Shown here: piece by piece, positions 12,529 through 22,640 of the stretch
How positions within the stretch are numbered: position 1 is the first letter of the stretch
Layout: every line of letters starts with the position of its first letter
Source: Phalacrocorax aristotelis
Taxonomy: Eukaryota; Chordata; Aves; Suliformes; Phalacrocoracidae
NCBI RefSeq assembly: GCF_949628215.1
Contig: NC_134284.1
Location: 5,152,850 to 5,216,849, forward strand
Length of the DNA stretch: 64,000 nt
Direction of reading: 5' to 3'
Program-made: the position numbers and the translations under genes
The notes under the pieces: model-generated
The model's database searches: none
What the model was told of the DNA's origin: nothing
What the model saw: only the letters and a program-made list of their open reading frames with translations

Positions 12529-14709
12529 ATGTTAAAAGTTCAGCAGTGTGTACCATCTGTCAGGATACCCAAGAAAAAGCCATATATTTGTGACATTTGC
12601 TATAAACAGTTTGAAACTCCGTCAAAATTAGCTAGGCATTATCTGATACATACTGGTCAAAAGCCATTTGAATGTCATTTATGCCATAAAACATTTAGGC
12701 AGCTGGTCCACCTGGAGAGGCATCAGTTAACACATAATAAGCCTTTTAAGTGTATTGTTTGTCATAGAAACTTCAAAAACTTAATCACTTTCTTAAAGCA
12801 TCAGCAGCTTCATAATGAAAATTATCAGAATGATCCCAAGAAAGCAGAAAACTCTGTGAATTTTGAGCAGAACAGGGTCACTTACGGCATATTTCGATGT
12901 TCTGTGTGCTGGAAATCTTTTACAACTGAAGAGAGGTGGGTGCTGCATCAGTGCCTGAAGGCAGATCATCTATCTGGTGCTAGAAGGAGAAAGAAAACTC
13001 ATACTTGTGAATCGTGTAACAAGACATTTCCATCAAGATCTAAGCTAGAAAGACACTTCCTTATTCACACTGGCCAGAAACCTTTTAAGTGTTCTTCATG
13101 CGACAAGTCTTTCAGACAGTCAACACACTTGAAAATCCATCAGCTCACACACACAGAAGAAAGGCCTTTTCAGTGCTGCTTTTGTCAGAAAGGGTTTAAA
13201 ATACAGAGCAAACTCATGAAGCATAAACAGCTCCATGCCAGAAATAAGACTTTCCCCAATGTTTCATACAAAGCAAAGACTCTTAAATATCCCAGACCAC
13301 AGAACCTGTTGGAAGGAAAGAGGGATAGTTTTGAGAATGCCAGTGCTTATGAGTCACGGGAGAATGACCCACATGACGTTCACTCGATTTACATTGTACC
13401 CTTTCAGTGCCCAGCATGTGAACAGTGTTTTGAAACAGAGCGGGTCCTGAATTTACACAAATGTTGGTATCTGAGAGATGGCAAAAGTTCAAATAATGGT
13501 ACAACAGCACGCAGCCCAGTCAGTATGAAAAATAAGATCCTGATGAAGCTGAAGCGTACTGGGGGAAAGGCAACAGATTTTTCTCTGATGGACAGAAGAA
13601 GAATAAAATCAGGTCATTTTAAGAGTCCTGACCTGGTTGCAGCTAGAGATCAGTGTTCTGATCGGCATGCTTCCACTAAACCTTTCAAGGATGGCCGTAG
13701 CAAGCTTGACATGCACAAGACACTTAGTAATCGGAAGAAAAGAAAGTTTGCTGTGCCATTACCTTGGCAAGAGCGCCTGCAACCTCACAACTTTGGAGTT
13801 AATTTAAAAGGTATGCTTACTGGTGAAAGCATGTTAAAAATCGATGATTCACTGCATAATAAAGATGACGCTTTTTATGGTTCATCGGATGCTGGTTTCT
13901 TTGACAATCCAGAAGTATTTCACTGTGCTTTTTCAGCTTCTGCTAAAAATATACATAGCAGACACAAAGTGTGTAAATGTGACAGATGTGAAAAAATCTT
14001 TCCGTCTTCATCCAAACTTCAAAGACACTATCTTATACACACGGGACAGAAGCCCTTTGGCTGTAACATTTGTGGGAAGATGTTTAGACAGTCAGCTCAC
14101 TTAAAAAGACATCAGCTCACCCATACTGAAAAGAGACCCTATAAAAGCCCCGTTTGCCAGGTAGAATTTGAAAACCTGAACAAACTTTCCAATCATCAGG
14201 GAGATCACATTGAATTTAAGTCTTCTCAGCCTGTGGGTTATTCTCAAACACCTTCACAGGCGTCTGGCTTCCAAGAATTTGAGCTGATTCAGTCGAACCA
14301 AGCAGCTGAAATCAAAGTTGAAATCGAGTCAAGGGACTTTGCTCCTGACACCAGCAGTAGAAAGACACCACCATATTTGTTTAGTAAATTGCCGGAAACA
14401 GAGCAAAGCTCTTGCAGCTATTGGCATGATTTATCTCAAGGCACTGAAAAAAGTGAAGTTGTTAACAAATTGTATCAATGCAGTATCTGCTTTAAAACTT
14501 TTAAATCACCCTCTAAGCTTGAAAGACACTACCTAATGCATGCTGGACAGAAGCCATTTGAGTGTTCAGTTTGTGGTAAAAATTTCAGACAGGCCCCGCA
14601 TTTGAAAAGACATCACCTTGTTCATTTTAAAGAGAGCTTGAAGCTGAGTTCCACTAGGCAACAACCGGAGAATATATTGGGTTTATCAAAACTGGATAAT
14701 GTCCTATGA
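12529..14709 (+). CDS. ZNF770: ZNF770, C2H2 zinc-finger protein
   Basis: A single-exon frame of 726 codons that I recognise as ZNF770; the human protein is about 691 residues by recall. It is a presumed nuclear, sequence-specific DNA-binding protein. Ten complete C2H2 fingers have Cys/Cys/His/His at 21/24/37/41, 49/52/65/69, 75/78/91/95, 160/163/176/180, 188/191/204/208, 216/219/232/236, 484/487/500/504, 512/515/528/532, 651/654/667/671 and 679/682/695/699. Three more are degenerate: 124/127/140 with Cys142 as the possible fourth ligand, 294/297/310 with Cys312, and one at 540-560 where the first Cys is Ser540. TGQKPF linkers join fingers 1-2 and the equivalent later pairs. No KRAB, SCAN or BTB domain is visible. 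The long basic stretch between about 320 and 480 has no finger. The start used here is the first ATG after an in-frame TAG. Human, as I recall, starts about eight codons earlier, so the bird protein lacks that short extension. Confidence 0.96.
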   Translation: MLKVQQCVPSVRIPKKKPYICDICYKQFETPSKLARHYLIHTGQKPFECHLCHKTFRQLVHLERHQLTHNKPFKCIVCHRNFKNLITFLKHQQLHNENYQNDPKKAENSVNFEQNRVTYGIFRCSVCWKSFTTEERWVLHQCLKADHLSGARRRKKTHTCESCNKTFPSRSKLERHFLIHTGQKPFKCSSCDKSFRQSTHLKIHQLTHTEERPFQCCFCQKGFKIQSKLMKHKQLHARNKTFPNVSYKAKTLKYPRPQNLLEGKRDSFENASAYESRENDPHDVHSIYIVPFQCPACEQCFETERVLNLHKCWYLRDGKSSNNGTTARSPVSMKNKILMKLKRTGGKATDFSLMDRRRIKSGHFKSPDLVAARDQCSDRHASTKPFKDGRSKLDMHKTLSNRKKRKFAVPLPWQERLQPHNFGVNLKGMLTGESMLKIDDSLHNKDDAFYGSSDAGFFDNPEVFHCAFSASAKNIHSRHKVCKCDRCEKIFPSSSKLQRHYLIHTGQKPFGCNICGKMFRQSAHLKRHQLTHTEKRPYKSPVCQVEFENLNKLSNHQGDHIEFKSSQPVGYSQTPSQASGFQEFELIQSNQAAEIKVEIESRDFAPDTSSRKTPPYLFSKLPETEQSSCSYWHDLSQGTEKSEVVNKLYQCSICFKTFKSPSKLERHYLMHAGQKPFECSVCGKNFRQAPHLKRHHLVHFKESLKLSSTRQQPENILGLSKLDNVL

Positions 14710-16335
14710 AATTATATATTAAAATTTTTGGTTGCATAATTATTAAAAGGCTCATGTTAGACTGTACAATTGAAGGGGATTATCTTGTTCTAGTACGGAG
14801 ATGACCTGGTGAAGAGTTAATTTACAGTCTTCAGAACTGTCTACTTGATATAATTTGTGATGAATGTGAGATGATGTTAAAAACCAATGCAATAGAAAAG
14901 CCACTTTGCATTTCTTTTCGTAAATTAATTTATAAATACACGTTCTTGCTGTTTTAATAATGTTGTAGCAATCCACAGTGCTCCATGAATCAGATATTTT
15001 AAAAGTTATACCTTTTCCCATATAGTATTTTGTTACATTATGCTGTCAGAAAAGCAAAGACAGAAAGGTAATTTCTGGAATACAGAAAAAACGGTCCTTT
15101 TACTTTCTTCTGTCTCCCTATATGATGCAAACGAAGGGTGCTTGCTGTATTTATTTCATAGTTCTCAAAAAGTTATTTTTAGATAAAAGATGCAAAAAAG
15201 AAGCAAGCAGAAAAAGGGGAAAAAGTTTAATGAGGAAAGAATGTTGACGTGATAGTATAGAACAGTAAATAGAAAAAAATTAACTGCTTTGTAATGTGGT
15301 TGGAGAGCCATGGGTGAGGAATTAGATATTCTCCCTTTTTATGATAAAACAGAAGTAGACAATGCTAAAATAGCAGGGTTTCTAATCAATTAATCCATTT
15401 TACCGCTTCATTACCTCCACTTCTTTGTATGTACCTTGCCTTTTCTAGCTGAACTATTCTTCTGCAAGAAAAGAGGACAAGAGATTATCATTAATATTAC
15501 AAATGGGCTTACCATCTCTTCCAGTCTCCTTTCCTTCTAGTGTACATACTGCACCAGTAAAAGAAATGTTCTCTAAAATGTGATAACTCAGACGAGCAGT
15601 TTTGTTGGAAGTTCATGTTCTTGTTACATTAAATATAAGAGACTGAAAATTACTTTTAGCTCAAATAAAGTAATTCCAATTTTATAGTAATAGAATCTGT
15701 ACTTATACTTCCTGGTAAATAGAGAGTGGTGCCCATTGTTCCTGTGGGCCTGGCAAAAAGTGTAGGTGCAGTGGAGGTTTATTCATAATGAACAAGAATG
15801 AAGTTTGTTTCTTTCTTTTTGTCCCCTGCAAAACCTACCTTTTAGGATATTTTCCTTTATTATGCAAATTCTGAGTAGTTGAAACCTGAAGTTTTTAATG
15901 CTGTTTCTAAATTAACCTGCTTGTAAGATACGTGGCATTCTTTTCACTATTTAAATAGATCCATATTTATTTAAGTAAAATGTGTTTGGTTTGTTGTTGT
16001 TTGTTTTTTTTTTTAATTCTGAAGTGATTTCTCTAGGTTTTGCTGTGGCATGATCTTTGTAGTGTTTGGTATAAATGAAGTGAAGGGTGAAGGGAGTTTT
16101 TCATACATGTTATTCTTCCCCATTTTCAGAGAGAATAAAACCAGGAAAGATACTCAAACAGTCTGTAGTTACTGTGATTTTTGTACGATAGACAAATTTA
16201 GTACGTTAATAACGACTATAGTTATATATTGAGATTTTTTCTTCCTTTGTGAATTGTTTCATATTGAAAGACAGAATACTGTACAAAATGTTTTGAAAGT
16301 GTATTGTAGAGCTCTTTTAAAATACTTGTAATAAA
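14710..16335 (+). other. ZNF770: ZNF770 3'UTR (predicted)
   Basis: The region is AT-rich and noncoding after the TGA-type stop at 14,707-14,709. Candidate poly(A) signals AATAAA occur at 15,664-15,669 and 16,330-16,335. I take the second as the more likely end because T-rich and GT-containing sequence follows it. The human 3'UTR is longer, as I remember, so a still more distal site (for example AATAAA near 17,277) is possible. Confidence 0.5.
16330..16335 (+). terminator. ZNF770: Candidate poly(A) signal of ZNF770
   Basis: A canonical AATAAA lies in the context cttgtaataaactattttat, 1.6 kb after the stop codon. It has not been distinguished from the upstream AATAAA at 15,664 by any transcript evidence. 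Confidence 0.4.
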
Positions 16336-16399
16336 CTATTTTATTTATATTGTACTTTCATTCTACACTTTATGTGCAAAACAGAGTTTTGAAACTATA

Positions 16400-19300
16400 T
16401 AACATTCAATATGCAGAAGAGTTTAACATTACTTATCAAAATAACTAGATTTGCACGTTAGAACAATAGGTTTTGTTTCAGGTATTTTTGTTATAAGATG
16501 GAAATAAGTTTAAAGAGAAGATCTTTCTTAAGGAGTCTGTCATTTTAAAAAATGCTGGGTTTGAGAGTAATATTTAGAGAACACTAAACTTGATATGTTT
16601 TGAAAATATCAATTTGAGTAAAATGAGGGGATGGTAATACAGAAAGCTGCTTTTCACAGATGATTAGACATATGTGGGAAGTGTTACTGTCTGATTAATT
16701 TGGAAACTAATCTTTGGGCTCCACGGGATTGCAGAAGGGCAGTAAGGGCCACTCTGTTAGCTGGCTCTCTACCCCTTTATGAAAAGTTTTGTGTCAGCAT
16801 AAATTCACAATTTTAGGGGGATTATAGCATAAACTAGCTAGAAAGGGGTAAAGCAGTTTCTAACAGGAGCAAAAAAATCTAAGGTTGAAATCCTGTGTCT
16901 TTTGAAGTTAAAAGTAAAATTCTCCAAGTACCTTTGAGAATTTGAGCTAGAATGGTTTTCCCAGTGTTAACAATAGCACTTTGTGATGTTCGTTAGTATG
17001 TTAGTCATTTTCCATAAAGCTTCAAGGCAAGTTCAAGCCATCGATCTTTGAAGTATCTTTGGTGGCAGAGACATTGCCTGTGGTTTTGTTAGAATGAGCT
17101 GATGGCTAATAGTAATAATCCCATAGGAATGAAGTAGTGGATTTTTTACAGACTATATGCAGAACCAAAGCATATGGTAAACAGGAAGTCAGTGGGTCTT
17201 CCTGTGTTAATATTGAGCTCCCCCAAGGGCAGTTTCTCAAACTGTGTGGATTCAGCTTTGAGGCAGCTCTATGTGGAATAAAAGAGGGTCAAATATTTTC
17301 AGAAAAGCAGAAAAAGGTAAAAGGGATTTTTTTATAAGGCAAATGAAGTATGCAACACTAAATTCACTGGAACTGCAGTACTAACTGATGATGTCATCCA
17401 TTCTTCATCTAGGAAATGTGGCTATGGATAACTTCGAAATATTTATGATTTTGATTGCTGTGGTATCCTTACAATGTTTGCAGTAAGTCAAACTTGCAAA
17501 ATATGTATATGTATTCCTATATATGTCTATATACCATCATAAACCACAGAAAAACCTAATCACTTTTGTAGCTGCTTCTCACTGAGTGTTTGGTTTATCA
17601 CTTGTCTGTCTTCTGCTCTCACTATTATACCCAGTGCCAGCAAGAAAAGTTAGGGAGGCAAATGGGCGATAGACACAAAAGAAACTTAACTGAAGTTAAT
17701 GGGACCTTAGGCTTCAAATTGAGATGCTGTATCTAACGTTCATTTTTCCTGGCTGCCTTCTAGTATAAATGTAAAGCTCTGGAAGTCATGATCTCGCAAC
17801 AGTAGCTCACTCGAGTATCACTTAGATAAGTACAGTTGGATGACTCTTAAATCAATAGAGACTATGGATTTGGTACTTCTAATGGCCCCTTGTAATAATG
17901 TTGAAAATGCCTAGATCTCCTAAATAACTAAAGGGGTCACGGTTCATGTTCCTAGCACAAGGTTTTGTGGATTTTTAAAGTGCAAGTTTTAACTTAATAG
18001 CCTAGTTTTATGGTCTGATGGCTATGGATGTGTCTGAGAAGCAGTTATCATAAGGAAAAATGAAATTGCAGAAGTTACTTTTCTATGCTCTCACATACCC
18101 TATTTTCTCCAGGTTGAGCAAATTAATTGTACTTCTTCATATAATGACTAGTTCTGTGAAGCAGCTTTTAAACAGCATCTTTTCTTAGCATCTGTTAAAA
18201 AAGTGAACCTTCAAAGTCCATGGAAGCGAAGGAGAAATCAGCCTTATGCTAACAAGATCACTCACAAGTAGAACTGATCATTTCCCTGTTCAGAAACTGG
18301 CATTCTAACGTGGAAGTGTCATTATGTCTGCCCTGAGTTACCACAAGTCCTTGAATGCTGTTTTACTTCTGTACTCTGCCATTCCAGTTCTTGCCTGTTT
18401 CCAGGATGTGCTGATGTGTGACTTGATTCTGCTTTGCACCTGACATAGTTCGGGTATGCAGCTGAAATTTTTCCTCCTCACTTGGAATCCCTCCGGTGTC
18501 CCTGCTCCCAGTTTGTATGGATCCGTGAAACCCCATACATGACTCAGAGTCGTGGTGCTGGTTGTTGCACGTGTGCTGCCATGGTGTACAAAATGGTTCC
18601 TGAGGATGTGAGAAGCTGGCCAGCTACGATGTAGACTGACCCTGTCATTCTCCACTGAAAGCGGTCTGGGTACGTAGGGATAGTAAGAGCACATGGAAGT
18701 GGTGTCTATCCAGATTCGCCTACATCTGCTTCACCAGATGTGGCACTGGAATGTGCCTTGCTGACATAGTGAAGGAGGGGAACACGGAATTATGTTGCCA
18801 CTGTTACATAAAAAAGCAAAACGATTCCTAAGCTAAAGAAACCAAGTACACGTGCTGTCTCCCATTTGCACTGCTCATCCACTGCGCTCAGTTTCTATTG
18901 ACATCAAGTAAAACGCTGTTCCTGGTATGCATATTTGCATTGTTTAATTTGTGCAGTTGTTTTTAAAGAGTATTATTTTTAATGCTTAGTATGTGTTTGT
19001 GAAAGTAGCTTGCTGAGCAACAGAAACTCAGATGATTTCCTCAATGTCTGTTTTGTTTTGATTAGAAGAGGATCCTGAACATGCAGCTGAGGCAAGATTC
19101 CTGTTAGTGACAATGCAGTCCTACTAAACTGAGTAGAATTCTGCTAAGCCATCTAGATACCTCGAGTGTCTCACTCAATTTGAGGATAACTTTTAAGATC
19201 AAAACACGTTATGATTTTTTCATGACATTGAGAACAACCTTGGATTAGTATCTGGCAACCTTGTTTGCTGTAGTGCACCCTACCTTGTATTTTATACTCT

Positions 19301-22300
19301 GGGTCTTAATAATAGCAGGTACTTTGGTAGTGAGAATAGCTTCATAAGAAATCCCTCAGGCGTCAAATAGCATGTCGGATGTTAGTTCAATTAGCAGAGG
19401 GAAAATGTCCATTTGCCAGTAAGGTAAAATGATTTGCTGTGTAATATTTTAGTTTATATCAAAGTAGAAGGCTTTTTTTTCAGCAAAATAAATTATTAAA
19501 AGTTAATAAACTATTTTTCAGTATTACACAAGTGTGAGTTTTGCCACTTTCAGTAGGTATTACGGTTTATTGCCATTTTATCCTCTCTTAAAATTCTTAC
19601 CTGCTAATGGCAAATGTCTAGAAAATATGGAAAAAGGCAAGGATGAAAGCTTTAGGGGACTGGAGCTAGCTCTCAGCATCTTAGAATTGTTCGCTCTTGA
19701 TTAAGTTTTATGCTGCGTATTCCATTTTGTCTGCAATCTGTATTTTTTTTTCTATATCATGAGAAAGGATATGTGATCGAGAATCTACTTTCACAATGAT
19801 TCTGCAAACAGACTCAATTTTCCATAACATTTCTCATGCCAGCACTAGCAGAAAGGAAATTATTTGCCTTAGAATCTCATTTCAGTGACGAAGGCCTCAT
19901 GTTCCTCCATCAAACAGATTTATCTCACATTAATTTTTGTTTCCCCATAGAAATTTTATCACATAACAGCCTCTCACAGGATTTCTAGCAAATATTTCTG
20001 GAGCTTTACAGGCCGTTGGTCTCTTCTCTTCATACCACAGTTCTGCTCCAGCTGGCAGGAACCTAGCTAAAAGTCTCTGAAGAGAATTAGAATAGCCCAG
20101 AGTCTGCTCTAACTTAAGCTGTTACCCAAATATGAGCCCAGCAACAGAAAGCTAAGAATGACATGAACTCCCGTATTTCCCCACCTCCTTCACTAGAGGC
20201 ACTGCTTGCTATTCTGGGATATAAAAGCAGCTGGGTTGCTGAATTAACCATATTTTTCTCTAGTTGTGAGCTCAGAATTTCCATTGAAGTTACTGTAAGT
20301 TTTGCAAAAAATCAAGGGCAGTACATTGGCCAGAACGTGTGCTAAATAAATATTTATACACAAATCAGAATGCTACTGACGGCTTCTTTACACTTTAAAA
20401 TTCTAAATATTTTAAGAAGCATCTGTTACTAAACCGAGACATCATTTTTGAAAGTGCCCATATTTACTGAGTGAGTACCCATATTTAATGAGATGAACAC
20501 AGTGACAAACTCTTGGACTAGAAGAATGCACATAAATAAAATAGTAACAGCAATGTGATGTGATTCAATTAAAATTACAATGAACAGAGTGAACGTTCAG
20601 TTTATGTGAATATTAACTACGATGAAAGCTAAACTATAACCAAAGGAATAACCCCTATCATTGTGCCCAAACTTTTTACATGTTAAAGGATTCCTCTGAT
20701 CTTTTTTGTGAAGCTTTTCCAAATTTTATTTACTTGAAAGCAGCTTAAATCAGTGTTGCTTCTGTCATTTCAGCTGGAGGTTTCTGGCCTCCTTTGAATA
20801 ATCCACCTATTATTCAATTTTCATACCATTCATCCCCCATCCCTTTCAAAAACTTATGTAAGTTTTCAAGTAATTTTTCAAAATGCTGCATATTCATAGT
20901 CACTTTCCTTTGATTAGAAGAAAAGCTGTACGTGCAATTTTGTATATTTAAATGATAAGCCTTGAAATTCTCATGTTTGGAGCTTTGTTTCAGAGCTTCT
21001 CAGAGGGATGCCTCTCAAAAAAACTTTTGTTTCTTGTAAAAGTCAAGAAGTTAGAGATAAAACCTGATTTTAAAGAGATGCAGTCTCCTAAACTTTACAG
21101 CCTTGCTTCATAGAAGGCTTACCCAACACATGGCTCAGTGTCACTGGGGCTGGGGTTCATCTGCCCTATGTTAAGGTATCCAGTGTGCAATTCCCCAAAG
21201 CTAAGCGTATGCATTTACTATAATGCAATTATGTTAGACCAGAGAATGAATTCCCATACATCAGTGAGACGCACCTAGACCTCCATCCTGGGAAGCGGTT
21301 CTATCAAAAATCACCTGGACCACCTCGATATTTTAAAGTCTTAAAGTTGTGCACAGGGAAAGCACAATTCAGCCATCCCCCTCTAGGACTCGGTTGTGTT
21401 TGACTTTCTGCATACAGATAAACTTGCTGTCAGAACAATCACAGCTCGCTTTTGAAAAAAGTAATGTAGACTTCCCTTTGCCTCTGAGTTATGTACCACA
21501 AGGTCCAAGAAACAGTAAAGGTATTCTGTGTACATAGAAAAGAGTAAAAACTACCATCATAAGCAGAAGTGCAGCCACATTTAACAATTTTGGAAGGAAG
21601 AAGAGGCCCCTGCATCTCCATCAAGAAGTAATGGAGTCACAACAGCCTTGATCATGCCCTGGAGCTTTACGCCTAGCTTGAACTTGTGCTGTTGGACCAG
21701 CAGGAAAACAACCCCTGGGTAGGAGAGCGTGGAGCAGTATGGCAACGCTGCCAGTGAGCTGCTTTTCTGTTTCATCAGAGCAGTTTTAGCTGCTGGCACG
21801 CCCTCAGCTGTGAGTCCCCATCCAGGCAAGAAGGTTTTGCTTTCTTCAATTCTCTCTACTGTTAGGGGAATCTCTGCCACGTCTGCTGCCCTGGCAACTG
21901 GGAGTTCAGGCGATTGTAGAGTTGTGACAGTAGCCACTGCATCGCTCCAGATCAAAGAGCCAGAAGAAATTGCTCCTGCTGTAATGCAGCGACCAGGCTG
22001 CAGCATACGGGGAATCATCGGTCCGTAACACAATGCTTGCTTGGAGGAGGAGAAGTCAGCTTATGCCTCTTCGTAATTTTGAAGGATGGGTAGATGACTA
22101 GATTGGGTAGGGTAATGCCATTTTGCAACCTGTGGGCAGCGCTGGTATTTGTTACCTGCTCTCCATGGAACAAAGCTTTCCCACCAGAATTTACATAGGT
22201 GCAACACAGTACCCATACTGAGCCTGCATCTCTCAGTGCAGGGTTTATTTATATCTAAGAAGCTGAAAGATAAAAGATTCAAAAGGTAAATCTCTGTGTG

Positions 22301-22320
22301 AAAGAGAAACAATAAAAAGT
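16400..22320. other. Intergenic sequence between ZNF770 and AQR, left part
   Basis: Mostly AT-rich with no recognised gene. A somewhat less AT-rich segment at 18,300-18,780 has an open - strand frame of 118 codons, without domain features. A 150-codon - strand frame at 21,581-22,033 is listed separately. It could hold distal 3'UTR of ZNF770 at its left end or regulatory elements, but I see no specific site. Confidence 0.5.
21581..22033 (-). other. Unexplained 150-codon open frame
   Basis: The frame reads ATG to stop on the - strand. Composition is ordinary for a protein: Ala-, Ser- and Leu-rich, with segments such as RCITAGAISSGSLIWSD and GVVFLLVQQHKFKLG. I recognise no family, signal peptide or catalytic motif. 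A 99-codon frame overlaps it on the other strand. It sits about 290 bp downstream (in - strand direction) of an LTR of the same orientation, so it might be a remnant of proviral or captured sequence, or chance. No splice or promoter evidence supports a gene. Confidence 0.25.
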
Positions 22321-22640
22321 TGTGGCGATTCATGACATGGACTCAGTATTCATGCAAAAGCAGAGCCAAAAAGCCGTTTATTCACAAAAGAACAGCCTTA
22401 ATATAGGCTGCCTCCTGCGCGAGTATTTTTCCCTTCTCTCTGCCTCTGAATGTGTTCTATCGCACTAGCTCCACATATGGTATAAACATAGATAAGCTCG
22501 CTCTTCTGCTTTGGTGCTCCAGCTGTGCCCCCGACCTTCTGTCCCGCATATCAAGGCCTCAGTTCTGTGTTTTTGTGTCGGTTGTTTTTCCATCCCACGG
22601 CTTGCATCCAATAAGGGCGATGAGATCACGCGAGGCCACA
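22321..22640 (-). mobile_element. Solo-type LTR of an avian endogenous retrovirus (ERVK/alpharetrovirus-like)
   Basis: Read on the - strand the element begins TGTGGC and ends GCCACA, giving a 6-bp perfect terminal inverted repeat with the TG...CA ends of retroviral LTRs. Near the right place are a TATA-like tatattaa (complement of 22,398-22,405) and, about 16 nt further, the poly(A) signal AATAAA (complement of 22,377-22,382) followed by cgg. That leaves about 56 nt to the LTR end. This compact TATA/AATAAA spacing is typical of avian alpharetrovirus-like LTRs. Flanking 6-mers (aaaagt and ttcact) do not match, so no target-site duplication is visible. No primer-binding site or gag/pol/env was recognised beside it. 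Confidence 0.75.

Noticed and set aside
22034-22320. Proviral leader or gag next to the - strand LTR
   Set aside because: No primer-binding site follows the LTR end and no gag motif was recognised, so a solo LTR is the simpler call.
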